A stretch of DNA of 64,000 nt from NCBI RefSeq assembly GCF_964059085.1, contig NZ_OZ060398.1, positions 137,364-201,363 of the forward strand. The letters run 5' to 3'. Below are positions 1-9,125 of this stretch, piece after piece. Numbering within the stretch: the first letter of the stretch is position 1; every line of letters begins with the position of its first letter. The position numbers were made by a program, and so were the translations under genes. The notes beneath the pieces are model-generated. The model was not told the origin of the DNA and searched no databases. It saw nothing but the letters and a program-made list of their open reading frames with translations. This stretch comes from Buchnera aphidicola (Mindarus abietinus) (GTDB lineage Bacteria > Pseudomonadota > Gammaproteobacteria > Enterobacterales > Enterobacteriaceae).

Positions 1-410
1 TCTTTTCCGCAAATAATACATCCATTTTGAGATCCCTTTGTTCGTATGATACGAGTCAGTTTTCTTGTATCTATATCGGAGATACATAAAATATTATTTT
101 TTTTTAAATATTCTGGTAAAGTAGTAATGCTTCTATAGTTACTAGAAATTAAAGAAATATCTCTAACAATTAAGCCTTTAGCATAAATTTTATTTGATTC
201 TTCGTCTTCTAAATTTACACCAACATTTCCTATATGAGGATGAGTTAATACAATTAGTTGATTAGAATATGAAGGATCAGTCAGTATTTCTTGATAACCA
301 GTCATAGAAGTATTAAATACAACTTCCCCTACAGTGGAGCCAGTTTTTCCAACAGATTTCCCATAAAATATAGTTCCATCTTCTAGAACTAATATTGCCG
401 ATTTTCTCAA
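1..410 (-). CDS. carA: Carbamoyl-phosphate synthase small subunit, 5' part only (cut by window edge)
   Basis: Glutamine amidotransferase subunit that feeds ammonia to CarB for carbamoyl phosphate, the precursor of arginine and pyrimidines. Only the first 136 residues are inside the window. They match the N-terminal domain of enterobacterial Car[47 protein letters not shown] and the QNGCI stretch are all present. The start is a UUG at 410-408, preceded by GGAG (417-420) at six-base spacing; no ATG fits the conserved N-terminus. E. coli carA is also known to start at UUG. The gene follows dapB on the same strand after about 100 AT-rich bases, the same order as in E. coli. I saw no arginine-repressor-like operator there. 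The catalytic class I amidotransferase domain lies outside the window. Confidence 0.95.
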   Translation of the reverse strand, partial: MRKSAILVLEDGTIFYGKSVGKTGSTVGEVVFNTSMTGYQEILTDPSYSNQLIVLTHPHIGNVGVNLEDEESNKIYAKGLIVRDISLISSNYRSITTLPEYLKKNNILCISDIDTRKLTRIIRTKGSQNGCIICGK

Positions 411-513
411 ATGAAACTCCAATTATTAAAATTAATGGTTTAAAAATATTTTAAAAAATATATTTTTTATATAAATAATACTAAAAATTAGTAAATTTAT
501 CTATTTTTTAAAT

Positions 514-1323
514 TTATATTTTAAGCACATCTTCCATATTAAAATATCCGATATCTTTTTTTAAAATCCACTTTAAAGCTTTTATAACTCCATTAGCGAA
601 AAGAGCTCTGTTACTTGCTTTATGAGTTATTTCTATTCTTTCTCCAGAACTTGCAAACATAATTGTATGTTCTCCGATAATATCTCCTCCTCTAATTGTA
701 GAAAATCCAATTTTTTTTGTTGGTCTTACTCCGATTTTTCCTTTTCTTTCATATATAGAATGATTTTCTAGTTTCCATTTCATTGTATCAGCAATTTTTT
801 TACCTAACATCAAAGCGGTTCCAGAAGGAGCATCTATTTTTTTATTATGATGATATTCTATGATTTCAACATCAGAGGTAGAAATTAATGTTTTTGTAAT
901 TTTTTCTAATGTATTTAGAATTAAATTAATTCCTATGCTAAAGTTAGCTGAAAAAATAATAGCTATTTTTTTAGAGCTTTTTTTTATTTTTTCAATTTCT
1001 GATTTTTTAAATCCAGTAGTTCCAATAATCATTTTTTTTTTGTATTTTTCACAAAGAAAAAGATTATTTAATGTTGCAGATGTAGAGCTAAAATCAATTA
1101 AAATATCAAAAAATTCTATTTTTTCCTCTAAATTATCACTAGTAACAATATTACTATTTTTAATACCTAAAATTTTTCCTATATCTTTTCCAATATTAGG
1201 ATCATTTTTTTTAACAATAGCAGTTGTTATATTGAAGTTTGAATTTTGATGAATTTGTTTTATTATTATCTTTCCCATTTTTCCTAATGCACCGAAAATT
1301 GCAATTCTTGTATATTTTTCCAA
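514..1323 (-). CDS. dapB: 4-hydroxy-tetrahydrodipicolinate reductase
   Basis: Cytosolic NAD(P)H-dependent reductase of the lysine/diaminopimelate branch of aspartate metabolism. At 269 residues it is close to the usual 270-273. The N-terminal Rossmann motif GALGKMG is at residues 11-17, the ANFSIG turn at 126-131, and the catalytic EYHHNKKIDAPSGTA segment (catalytic His about 158, Lys about 162) at 156-170. The start codon is UUG (1323-1321) with only a weak GAGA upstream; no in-frame ATG gives the conserved N-terminus. A near-consensus sigma-70 promoter lies just upstream, so dapB probably heads its own transcript with carA downstream. In E. coli, lspA, fkpB, ispH and rihC lie between ileS and dapB; none is here. 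Confidence 0.96.
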   Translation of the reverse strand: MEKYTRIAIFGALGKMGKIIIKQIHQNSNFNITTAIVKKNDPNIGKDIGKILGIKNSNIVTSDNLEEKIEFFDILIDFSSTSATLNNLFLCEKYKKKMIIGTTGFKKSEIEKIKKSSKKIAIIFSANFSIGINLILNTLEKITKTLISTSDVEIIEYHHNKKIDAPSGTALMLGKKIADTMKWKLENHSIYERKGKIGVRPTKKIGFSTIRGGDIIGEHTIMFASSGERIEITHKASNRALFANGVIKALKWILKKDIGYFNMEDVLKI

Positions 1324-1357
1324 AATTTTTTCTCTTTTTTATTTTTTTAATATTTTT

Positions 1358-1385
1358 ATTATACCTATAAAACAATTATTGTCAT
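1358..1385 (-). promoter_or_regulatory. Candidate sigma-70 promoter of dapB
   Basis: Read on the minus strand this is ATGACA, a 16-base spacer, then a perfect TATAAT, 35 bases before the dapB start. The -35 box matches consensus at five of six positions. In DNA this AT-rich chance -10 boxes are common, so support rests on the combination of both boxes and the position. Confidence 0.5.
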
Positions 1386-1595
1386 AAATATTCTAAAATG
1401 GGAAATTGTATTTTTTACTATTAATATTTTTAAAATTTATATTTTATAAAAAAAATACTTATAATTTTTTATATAAATCATTTTTTATTTATATAGGATA
1501 ATAAAACATGTAGATTGCTTATCTTTTTAGATTTTTATTAAAAAAATAATAATTTTATTTATTATAAATTATGAATTTAAAAAATACTGTCTTAT

Positions 1596-1627
1596 TAAAT
1601 ATTTCAAAATATATTTTGAAATATTTA
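1596..1627. repeat. Perfect 32-base palindrome with an adjacent third half-copy
   Basis: AAATATTTCAAAATA (1597-1611) is followed at once by its exact reverse complement (1612-1626), and the flanking T/A pair extends the match to 32 bases with no loop. A further TTGAAATATTTAA lies immediately downstream (about 1631-1643). It lies in the spacer downstream of ileS. It could form a cruciform or an ileS mRNA 3' hairpin, but there is no U-run immediately beside it. Confidence 0.6.
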
Positions 1628-1746
1628 TATTTGAAATATTTAATGTTTAAAAAATTAAATTTTAAATTTAAAAAAGGATAGTTCTTTTTATTTTTTTAAA
1701 AATAGAAGACTTTTTTAGAAAAATACTTATTTTTATAAATTTTTTT

Positions 1747-4578
1747 TTATAGAAAGAATCTTTCTTCACCGTTTCCAAAAACATTTTTTTTACATCTATT
1801 ACAAATTTTTTTTATTTTATTTTCTTGTTTTATTTTTTTTTCTGAAATAAAATAATGCCAGCATCGAAGACATTTTTTTCCTTTTATTTTTTCTAAAAAG
1901 ATTTTCAAATCTTTTATTTTGGTACTTTGATAAGCACTTTCAGGAGCTTTGGAATATTTTTGTATTTTTGCTTCAGACGTTAAAAATATAAATTTTAGTT
2001 CATTTTTTAATGTTTCTAATAAAAAAATATCTTTTTTATCTAAGTAAATAGTTACAGAAACTTCTAATGAAGTTTTTATAATTTTTTTTAATCTCCATTT
2101 CTCTAAAATTTTATTAACTTCATTTTTTATTTTTATAATTTTTTCCCAAAAAAAATTATTGATTTTAATATCTTTAGGAAGATTAAATAATCCATCAAAC
2201 CAATATTCAGTAAAAATGTATTTAGATTTATTTCCTGGAAGGTAATTCCAGCATTCATCTGCTGTAAACGGTAATATAGGAGCAATCCATCTATTGATGG
2301 TTTGTAAAATATAGTATAAGCTAGTCTGACAGCTTCTTCTAGGAATTCCATTTTTTTGAGTAGTATAAAGTCTATCTTTAATAATATCAAAGTAAAAAGA
2401 ACTTAGATATATTGAACAGAAATATAATATTTTTTGAAAAACATCATGAATTTTATAAGTATTATATAAATAAATTATTTTTTTTTGAATAGAATTTGTT
2501 TTTTCGATAATCCATTGATCTAATAATAACATTTTATTAGAAGAAACAAGATTTTTTTCTGTATCAAAATCATATAAATTAGAAATACAAAATCGAATAG
2601 TATTTCTTATTTTCCTATAGTGATCACTGGTTTGTTTGAGCACTTCATCAGAAATTGAAATATTTTCAGAAATATCAGTAGAAGCTACCCATAGTCTTAA
2701 AATATCGGCTCCTAATTTTTTAATAATTTCTTTTGGTTTTACCGAATTTCCTATTGATTTTGACATCTTATAGCCGTTTTGATCAACAGTAAAACCATGG
2801 GTTAAAATTGTTTTAAAAGGATGTTTTTTTATAGTAGCAGTAGATAATAAAATAGAAGACATAAACCAGCCTCTATATTGATCTGATCCTTCTATGCATA
2901 TATCTGAAACTTCTTTTTTAATGGCATCATTAATATATATTTCAGAAATTTGCATTGATCCTGACTCAAACCAAACATCTAGTACATCTAGACTTTTTTC
3001 ATATAGATGAGCATCTTTTTTTATTATTTCTTCTAAATTTAAATCCCACCATATTTCTATTCCTGAACGAGATACTTTTTCAGATATTTTTTTTAATATA
3101 AATATAGTCTCGGGATGTAATTGTTTGGTTTTTTTATGTATAAAAAAAGGTATAGGAACTCCCCATGTTCTTTGTCTAGAAATACACCAATCTGGACGAT
3201 TTAATAACATAGATTCCATTCTTTTTTTTCCCCATTTTGGTATCCAGTTTATTTTTTTTATAAAATTCAAAGAAATTTCTCTTAATTTATTTTGATCTAA
3301 TCCTATAAACCACTGAGGAGTAGTCCGAAAGATGACTGCCTTTTTGTGTCTCCAACAATGAGGATAATTATGTTTTATTTTTTCTAGTATTAATAGACTA
3401 TTATTTTTTTTTAGTAAATTAAGAATTATACTTTTACTTTTAAATATATGTATGTTAGATAATAATTGATGAACATCTGGTAAAAAAAAACCATTTTTAT
3501 CTACATAATTAGATATTTTAATTTTATATTTTTTGCATACATCATAATCTTCTGGTCCGTGATCAGGAGCAATATGTACGGATCCCGTTCCTATATTTGA
3601 AGTAACATGTTTTGATAATATAATAGGAACAGTAATATTTAAAAAAGGATGTAAAAATAATAAATTTTCTAATTTTTTTCCTAGAGTCTTTCCAATAACT
3701 TTCCATGTTACATCACCGATTTTTTTCATTGTTATTTTGGTTAATTTTTCTTCTAAAATTAAAAAATTATTTTTAGTTTTAACAAGTTGGTATTTAAAAT
3801 TAGGGTGCACGGCTACTGCTTTATTAGAAGGCAAACTCCAAATAGTTGTGGTCCAAATAGGAATATAAATAAAATTAAAATTTTTTTGAATATTAGTTTT
3901 AAATATGTTGTTAATGGTAGCGACATTAGTAGTTTTAAATAATATTACAGCTGAATCTGAAGTTTTTTCTTTATGCTCGATTTCAGCTTCCGATAAAGAA
4001 GATTGACATTCAAAGCACCAATGAACAGGTCTAAATCCACGATATAAATGATTATTTTTAATTAATTGTAAAAGTTTTTTTAAAATATTTGCTTCAGATT
4101 TAGGACTCATAGTTAAAAATGGATTTTTCCATTCTCCTAATATTCCTAATTTTATAAAATCTTTTTTTTGATTTTTAACTTGTTCTAAAGCATAAGATCG
4201 ACATAACGATCTAAATTTTTTTTTCGGGATATCTTTTTTTAATTTTCCAATTTTCTTTTCTACTTCGTGTTCAATTGGTAATCCATGGCAATCCCATGCT
4301 GGTATAAATGGAACATCAAATCCTGACATTATTTTAGATTTGATAATAATATCTTTTAAAATTTTATTTAGAGCATGACCTAGATGAATATCACCATTGG
4401 CATATGGTGGTCCATCTTGAATGAAGAATTTTTCCCCTCCCTTTCTAGATGAACGAATTTGATTATACAAATCATCTGTATCCCATTTTTTAAGAATTAA
4501 AGGTTCTTTTTTAAATAAATCTCCTTTCATGGAAAATTTTGTTTTAGGTAAATTTAAAGTAGATTTATAGTCACTCAT
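1747..4578 (-). CDS. ileS: Isoleucyl-tRNA synthetase
   Basis: Class I aminoacyl-tRNA synthetase charging tRNA-Ile in the cytosol. At 943 residues it matches the E. coli protein (938). The HIGH motif appears as HLGH at residues 65-68 within PPYANGDIHLGH, and the KMSKS loop is intact in NGYKMSKSIGN near residue 605. The C-terminal zinc finger is kept: CLRCW near 905 and CNRCKKNVFGNGEERFFL at the end. The editing domain region contains the expected WTTTIWSLPSN and HIAPDHGPEDY. The start ATG has an AGAGG ribosome-binding site. In E. coli ribF precedes ileS and lspA follows it; both are missing at these positions, so ileS stands alone. Confidence 0.98.
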   Translation of the reverse strand: MSDYKSTLNLPKTKFSMKGDLFKKEPLILKKWDTDDLYNQIRSSRKGGEKFFIQDGPPYANGDIHLGHALNKILKDIIIKSKIMSGFDVPFIPAWDCHGLPIEHEVEKKIGKLKKDIPKKKFRSLCRSYALEQVKNQKKDFIKLGILGEWKNPFLTMSPKSEANILKKLLQLIKNNHLYRGFRPVHWCFECQSSLSEAEIEHKEKTSDSAVILFKTTNVATINNIFKTNIQKNFNFIYIPIWTTTIWSLPSNKAVAVHPNFKYQLVKTKNNFLILEEKLTKITMKKIGDVTWKVIGKTLGKKLENLLFLHPFLNITVPIILSKHVTSNIGTGSVHIAPDHGPEDYDVCKKYKIKISNYVDKNGFFLPDVHQLLSNIHIFKSKSIILNLLKKNNSLLILEKIKHNYPHCWRHKKAVIFRTTPQWFIGLDQNKLREISLNFIKKINWIPKWGKKRMESMLLNRPDWCISRQRTWGVPIPFFIHKKTKQLHPETIFILKKISEKVSRSGIEIWWDLNLEEIIKKDAHLYEKSLDVLDVWFESGSMQISEIYINDAIKKEVSDICIEGSDQYRGWFMSSILLSTATIKKHPFKTILTHGFTVDQNGYKMSKSIGNSVKPKEIIKKLGADILRLWVASTDISENISISDEVLKQTSDHYRKIRNTIRFCISNLYDFDTEKNLVSSNKMLLLDQWIIEKTNSIQKKIIYLYNTYKIHDVFQKILYFCSIYLSSFYFDIIKDRLYTTQKNGIPRRSCQTSLYYILQTINRWIAPILPFTADECWNYLPGNKSKYIFTEYWFDGLFNLPKDIKINNFFWEKIIKIKNEVNKILEKWRLKKIIKTSLEVSVTIYLDKKDIFLLETLKNELKFIFLTSEAKIQKYSKAPESAYQSTKIKDLKIFLEKIKGKKCLRCWHYFISEKKIKQENKIKKICNRCKKNVFGNGEERFFL

Positions 4579-5118
4579 AGAAAACCTCTCACAACTAAGA
4601 AATAAAAAAATTATCTATTAATAATATTAATGATTAATAATCTATGTTTTTTTAAAAAATTAAATTTAACTTTTTATAGTTTTATATAAAAAGTATAGAT
4701 TTACTTTCTTTCAATAAGTATAATATATATATATTAATATAATATTTAGTATTTATTTGTTTTTAAAAAAATTCTAAGATTATTTATTTATTATAATCTA
4801 TAATTAACTAAAAAGTTATTTCTTTTTAAAATTATAAAAGTATTTATAAAAAATATAAATAATAATTAATATTAATTATATTTCTAATATATATATTTTT
4901 ATTTAAAAAAAAAGTTTGATATCAAATCGATAATATTTAAAATTATTTAAATTAAAGATGTTATAGAAGTAATTTTTTTTTACTAAATATAAAAATATTT
5001 TAATGATTTTTTTTTTAAATTGTTTAAAAATCTTAAATTTTAAATGAAATATAAAACAATACTAATTATTAAATAATTAAAATTATATATTTTAAATACA
5101 CATATGGAGTAGTTGAAA
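4579..5118. other. Gene-free divergent spacer between ileS and rpsT
   Basis: About 540 very AT-rich bases with no credible ORF. E. coli has ribF (FAD synthetase) between rpsT and ileS, and its absence here looks like gene loss with residual spacer. Promoters for ileS (minus) and rpsT (plus) must lie here, but I see no box pair good enough to report. A 12-base TTTGATATCAAA palindrome sits at 4915-4926. The rpsT Shine-Dalgarno GGAG is at 5106-5109. Confidence 0.55.
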
Positions 5119-5412
5119 TTGGCTAACCTTAAATCTTCTAAAAAAGATTCTATTACTTCTAAAAAAAGAAGAATTTTTAACATGAGTAGACGTTCTATAA
5201 TTAAAACGTTTATTAAAAAAGTACACTCTGCAATTATTTCAAAAAAAAAGGAAGAAATTGAAATATCTTTTAAAAATATGCAATCAGTAGTAGATAAGTA
5301 TTCAAATAAAGGAATAATTCATAAAAATAAAGCAGCAAGATTAAAGTTAAGATTAAATAATAAGATTAAAAAGTTTTTTAAAAAAAATAATAGTTTGTTA
5401 GTTAATAGTTAA
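5119..5412 (+). CDS. rpsT: Ribosomal protein bS20
   Basis: Small-subunit protein that binds 16S rRNA early in 30S assembly. The 97-residue product begins MANLKSSKK and contains SRRSIIKTFIKKVHSAI, matching bS20 (87 residues in E. coli). I place the start at the UUG at 5119, because the family begins MANIKSAKK and GGAG at 5106-5109 is nine bases upstream. The in-frame UUG at 5113 is only three bases from GGAG. E. coli rpsT is known to use UUG as its start, which limits translation and takes part in autoregulation, so the weak start seems conserved. The tail is Lys/Asn-rich and about ten residues longer than usual. Confidence 0.95.
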   Translation: MANLKSSKKDSITSKKRRIFNMSRRSIIKTFIKKVHSAIISKKKEEIEISFKNMQSVVDKYSNKGIIHKNKAARLKLRLNNKIKKFFKKNNSLLVNS

Positions 5413-5472
5413 TTTTTTTTTTAAATTCAAGATAATTCTGATTTTTAATATTTATTTTTTAACTTTAATACA

Positions 5473-5516
5473 AATAGTATTGTTTCCTTTTAAAAAAAAT
5501 GGAAAACAATACTATT
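5473..5516. terminator. Hairpin between convergent rpsT and dnaJ, likely bidirectional terminator
   Basis: AATAGTATTGTTTCC (5473-5487) pairs with GGAAAACAATACTATT (5501-5516) with a single bulged base, and the A/T loop can pair further. It lies between the ends of rpsT (plus) and dnaJ (minus). U-runs just outside the stem are weak. Confidence 0.6.
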
Positions 5517-5531
5517 ATTGTATAAAAATTA

Positions 5532-6668
5532 CTATCCGGTTAACTCATCAAAAAATTTTTTTACACCATCAAAAAATCTTTTTGATTTCGGACTATTTTT
5601 TTTTCCCTTACAATTATCAAAACTTTCACCTAATTGTTCTAGGAGATACTTTTGTTTTTCATTTAAATTAATAGGTGTTTCTACAACAATACGACAGAGT
5701 AAATCTCCTTGATATCCGTTTCTAATAGATTTTACACCTTTACCTCTCATTCTAAATAGTTTTCCAGATTGTGTTTCAGAAGGAATTTTTAACTTTATTT
5801 TTCCTTCTAGTATAGGGACTTCTATTTCCCCTCCTAATGCTGCCATCGAGAAATTTATAGGTACTTCACAATATAAATCATTCTCTTTTCTTTGAAAGAT
5901 CGGATGTTTTTTAATTATAATTTCAACATACAAATCTCCATTAGGAGCACCTTGATCACCAGATTGCCCTTCATTATTTAAACGAATACGATCATTATTA
6001 TCTATTCCAGCAGGTATTTTAACAGATAAATTTTTATATTTGTTTATTTTTCCCTTTCCTCTGCAAGAATTGCAAGGAGTTTTTATGATAGTTCCTTTTC
6101 CATAACAGGTGGGGCATGTTTGCTGAACAGTAAAAAATCCCTTTTTCATTTGAACTTGTCCATATCCATTACAACTTGAACATTTTTTAGGTTTGAGACC
6201 ATTTTTAGAGCCCGTACCATAGCAAAAAGAACAATTTTGTAAAGAAGGTATTTTTATTTTTTTAACAGTACCTCGAACAGCCTCTTCTAAAGTTAATTCC
6301 ATTTGATATTCTAAATCTGTTCCTTTAGAAGCTCTTTGTTTTTTATTACTTCCAAATATATCTCCGAAGACATCTCCAAAAATATCGCCAAAATCAGTAG
6401 TTGTATTAAAACTACTATGGAAACTATTTCCTGAATTTCCTTGTTCAAATGCAGAATGCCCATATTGATCATAGGCGTTTCTTTTTTGATGATTAGAAAG
6501 AATTTCATATGCTTCTTTTATTTCTTTAAATTTTAATTCAGCAATTTTATCACCTTGATTTCGATCGGGATGATATTTCATAGCTAAGCGTCTATAAGCT
6601 TTTTTTATATCCCGATCTTCTGCCGATTTTGATATTCCTAAAACTTGATAATAATCTTTTTTTCCCAT
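5532..6668 (-). CDS. dnaJ: Hsp40 co-chaperone DnaJ
   Basis: Stimulates the DnaK ATPase and delivers unfolded proteins to it. The 378-residue length matches E. coli (376). The J-domain occupies residues 1-70 with HPD at 33-35. A Gly/Phe-rich linker follows (including [12 protein letters not shown]). The zinc-binding region has all four repeats ([32 protein letters not shown]), and the C-terminal substrate-binding domains follow. It lies 114 bases downstream of dnaK on the same strand, separated by a GC-rich hairpin. It is presumably transcribed with dnaK from the heat-shock promoter. E. coli has the same order. Confidence 0.98.
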   Translation of the reverse strand: MGKKDYYQVLGISKSAEDRDIKKAYRRLAMKYHPDRNQGDKIAELKFKEIKEAYEILSNHQKRNAYDQYGHSAFEQGNSGNSFHSSFNTTTDFGDIFGDVFGDIFGSNKKQRASKGTDLEYQMELTLEEAVRGTVKKIKIPSLQNCSFCYGTGSKNGLKPKKCSSCNGYGQVQMKKGFFTVQQTCPTCYGKGTIIKTPCNSCRGKGKINKYKNLSVKIPAGIDNNDRIRLNNEGQSGDQGAPNGDLYVEIIIKKHPIFQRKENDLYCEVPINFSMAALGGEIEVPILEGKIKLKIPSETQSGKLFRMRGKGVKSIRNGYQGDLLCRIVVETPINLNEKQKYLLEQLGESFDNCKGKKNSPKSKRFFDGVKKFFDELTG

Positions 6669-6698
6669 GCTTTTTTATTACTCCTAAAATATATATTT

Positions 6699-6726
6699 AC
6701 GGGCGCAGGAATAACTCCTCGCCCGT
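6699..6726 (-). promoter_or_regulatory. GC-rich stem-loop between dnaK and dnaJ
   Basis: ACGGGCG (6699-6705) pairs with CGCCCGT (6720-6726) and AGGA (6707-6710) with TCCT (6716-6719). There is one bulged C and a five-base loop. The 11-bp stem is very GC-rich for this AT-rich window. It has no U-run after it on the minus strand, so it is unlikely to be a full terminator. An mRNA processing or stabilising element that keeps dnaK mRNA more abundant than dnaJ is a reasonable inference. Confidence 0.75.
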
Positions 6727-6782
6727 GCTGGGTATCGATTAATTAATTTTAATTATGCTTTATTTGATATTTTCAAAAAATA

Positions 6783-8699
6783 TTATTTTTTAGGATCTTT
6801 TACTTCTTCAAACTCTGCATCGACAATATCGGGTTCTTTTTCTTTTTTTGATTGACCTTTTTCTTCTTGTTTAATAGGATTAGATTTTTTTGATTCATAT
6901 TCTGATAATTTAGCAGATATTTTAAGCAAGTGTTGAATTTTATTTTCAATATCACTTTTATCTTCTCCTTTTAAAGAAAGATCTAAATCATCAATCGCTG
7001 ACTTAATAGCTTGTTTTTCTTTTGAATCTATTTCATTTTTATATTCTTCTAATTTCTTTTTAGTACTATGAGAAATTTGATCCCCTTGATTTCTCGTTTG
7101 TATTAAACTTTCAAATTTTTGATCTGCTTCTGCGTTAGCTTCAGCATCAGAAATCATTTTTTTAATTTCATTTTCATTTAACCCAGAAGATGCTTTTATA
7201 GTAATTTTTTGTTCTTTTCCTGTTTTTTTGTCTTTTGCAGATACATGTAAGATTCCATCAGCGTCAATATCAAAAGTAACTTCAATTTGAGGAATACCTC
7301 TAGGAGCAGCTTCAATTCCATCTAAATTGAATTGTCCTAATGATTTGTTAGCAGAAGCTTGTTTTCGTTCACCTTGTAAAACATGTATTGTGACTGCAGA
7401 TTGATTATCTTCGGCAGTAGAAAAAACCTGGCTATGTTTTGTTGGAATAGTTGTATTTTTATTAATTAATGAAGTCATTACTCCACCCATTGTTTCTATT
7501 CCTAAAGATAATGGAGTAACATCTAATAATAAAACATCTTTTACGTCCCCTGATAGAACCCCACCTTGTACAGCAGCCCCAACAGCAACAGCTTCATCTG
7601 GATTAACATCTTTTCTAGGTTCTTTTCCAAAAAATTCAGCAACTTTTTTCTGAACCATAGGCATTCTAGTTTGCCCGCCGACTAAAATAACATCATTAAT
7701 CTTTTCGGCTGTTAAATTAGCATCTTTTAAAGCCATTTTTAATGGTTTTATTGATCTTACTATCAAGTCTTCCACTAAAGATTCTAATTTAGAACGAGTT
7801 ACTTTTATGTTCAAATGTTTCGGACCATTTGCATCTGCAGTAATATAAGGAAGATTAACTTCTGTTTGTTTAGCAGAAGATAGTTCTATTTTTGCTTTCT
7901 CTGCTGTTTCCTTTAATCTTTGCATAGCCAATGAATCATTTCGTAAGTCTATTCCTTGTTCTTTTTTAAAAATATCAACTAAATAATTAATAAGTCGATT
8001 ATCAAAATCTTCTCCGCCTAAATGGGTATCTCCGTTTGTTGCGAGTACTTCAAAAGTTTTTTCTTTATCAACATCATCTATTTCGATTATAGAAATATCA
8101 AATGTTCCACCACCTAGATCATATACGGCTATAATTCTATTTCCCTTTCCTTTATCTAGACCATAAGCTAATGCAGCAGCAGTTGGTTCGTTAATAATTC
8201 GTTTTACTTCTAAACCTGCAATTTTCCCAGCATCTTTAGTTGCTTGTCTTTGAGCATCGTTAAAATAAGCTGGTACAGTAATAACTGCTTTAGTTATTGA
8301 TTCCCCTAAGTAATCTTCTGCTGTTTTCTTCATTTTTTTTAGAACTTCAGCAGATATTTGAGGTGGAGCCATTTTTTTATTTTTGACATCTAGCCAAGCG
8401 TCGCCGTTATTTGATTGTATAATCTTATAAGGCATTATTTTAATATCTTTTTGTACTTCATTGTCTTTAAATTTTCTTCCAATTAATCTTTTTATTGCAA
8501 ATAATGTATTTTTAGGATTAGTTATTGCTTGCCTTTTAGCAGGTTGCCCAACTAATATTTCTCCTTCTTTAGTATAAGCTATTATTGAAGGAGTGGTTCG
8601 ATCTCCTTCAGAATTTTCTAATACCCTTGCTTGTTTCCCATCCATTATAGCAACACAAGAGTTAGTTGTTCCTAAATCTATTCCTATAATTTTACTCAT
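6783..8699 (-). CDS. dnaK: Hsp70 chaperone DnaK
   Basis: ATP-dependent chaperone acting with DnaJ and GrpE (grpE is at 42386-42922). The 638 residues equal the E. coli length. The ATPase signatures GIDLGTTNS (residues 6-14), [17 protein letters not shown] and [11 protein letters not shown] are intact. The linker [19 protein letters not shown] leads into the substrate-binding domain, and the C-terminal tail [12 protein letters not shown] is nearly the E. coli tail. Conservation is much higher than that of neighbouring genes, including the co-chaperone GrpE. A sigma-32 promoter lies upstream at 8867-8896, giving a leader of roughly 160 bases. Confidence 0.99.
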   Translation of the reverse strand: MSKIIGIDLGTTNSCVAIMDGKQARVLENSEGDRTTPSIIAYTKEGEILVGQPAKRQAITNPKNTLFAIKRLIGRKFKDNEVQKDIKIMPYKIIQSNNGDAWLDVKNKKMAPPQISAEVLKKMKKTAEDYLGESITKAVITVPAYFNDAQRQATKDAGKIAGLEVKRIINEPTAAALAYGLDKGKGNRIIAVYDLGGGTFDISIIEIDDVDKEKTFEVLATNGDTHLGGEDFDNRLINYLVDIFKKEQGIDLRNDSLAMQRLKETAEKAKIELSSAKQTEVNLPYITADANGPKHLNIKVTRSKLESLVEDLIVRSIKPLKMALKDANLTAEKINDVILVGGQTRMPMVQKKVAEFFGKEPRKDVNPDEAVAVGAAVQGGVLSGDVKDVLLLDVTPLSLGIETMGGVMTSLINKNTTIPTKHSQVFSTAEDNQSAVTIHVLQGERKQASANKSLGQFNLDGIEAAPRGIPQIEVTFDIDADGILHVSAKDKKTGKEQKITIKASSGLNENEIKKMISDAEANAEADQKFESLIQTRNQGDQISHSTKKKLEEYKNEIDSKEKQAIKSAIDDLDLSLKGEDKSDIENKIQHLLKISAKLSEYESKKSNPIKQEEKGQSKKEKEPDIVDAEFEEVKDPKK

Positions 8700-9125
8700 T
8701 TTTAAATCTCTCCTAAATTTAATTCATTTATAAAATAATAACATGAAATTATTCAATGGTTAGAAAAATAACAAGTTAACTAACTAACTTTTTTTAGTAT
8801 AGAAATACTAGTAATGATAATACGGTTTTTTAAAAAGTAGAATATTTATATTGTTTAATAGTAAATACATGGGGTCTATTTAGATCTGATCAAGGGTAAA
8901 GAAAGAAAATATTATTTTAATTTAATAAAAAATTTTTTAAAAAAATAATTTTTTTAATAAAATTCAAATTTTTTCTCAATATTTTTTAATATAATGTAAG
9001 TTTAAATAAATTTAAAAAAAAATGTTTTTATATCTAATAAAAATATTTTCTTTTTTAAAATCAATGATTTTTTAAAATCAGTGTTATTATTCTTTAACAT
9101 ATAAATTTATTTATTTAACGTAAAA
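8700..9125. other. Divergent regulatory spacer between dnaK and nuoA
   Basis: About 425 bases without a gene. It holds the dnaK heat-shock promoter and long leader on the minus side. The plus side, about 8900-9125, should contain the nuo operon promoter, but it is nearly pure A/T and I could not single out a convincing box pair. Confidence 0.6.
8867..8896 (-). promoter_or_regulatory. Sigma-32 heat-shock promoter of dnaK
   Basis: On the minus strand: CCCTTGAT (8889-8896), a 14-base spacer, then CCCCATGT (8867-8874). This agrees with the heat-shock consensus CTTGAA-N13/14-CCCCATnT and with my recollection of the E. coli dnaK P1 promoter. The GC-rich -10 box stands out in very AT-rich DNA, which makes chance unlikely. 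It indicates that RpoH-type regulation of dnaKJ is retained. Confidence 0.85.

Larger units (their letters stand above)
1324..1746. other. Gene-free spacer between ileS and dapB, probable gene-loss scar
   Basis: About 420 bases with no ORF of useful length on either strand. It holds the dapB promoter (1358-1385) and a 32-base palindrome (1596-1627). E. coli has lspA-fkpB-ispH-rihC in this interval. I could not recognise lspA or ispH motifs in the minus-strand reading, so any remnant is decayed beyond recognition by eye. Confidence 0.6.

Noticed and set aside
411-513. Arginine repressor or purine repressor operators before carA
   Set aside because: No sequence resembling the known E. coli operators was visible in the 100-base spacer.
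860-1249. Open frame of 129 codons opposite dapB
   Set aside because: It lies entirely antisense to a well-conserved gene, is hydrophobic low-complexity, and matches no family I know. In A/T-rich genes such antisense frames are common.
4915-4926. TTTGATATCAAA palindrome before rpsT
   Set aside because: Too short and isolated to call an operator.
5113-5118. Earlier UUG start for rpsT
   Set aside because: Only three bases from the GGAG site, and homologs begin at the next UUG (MAN...).
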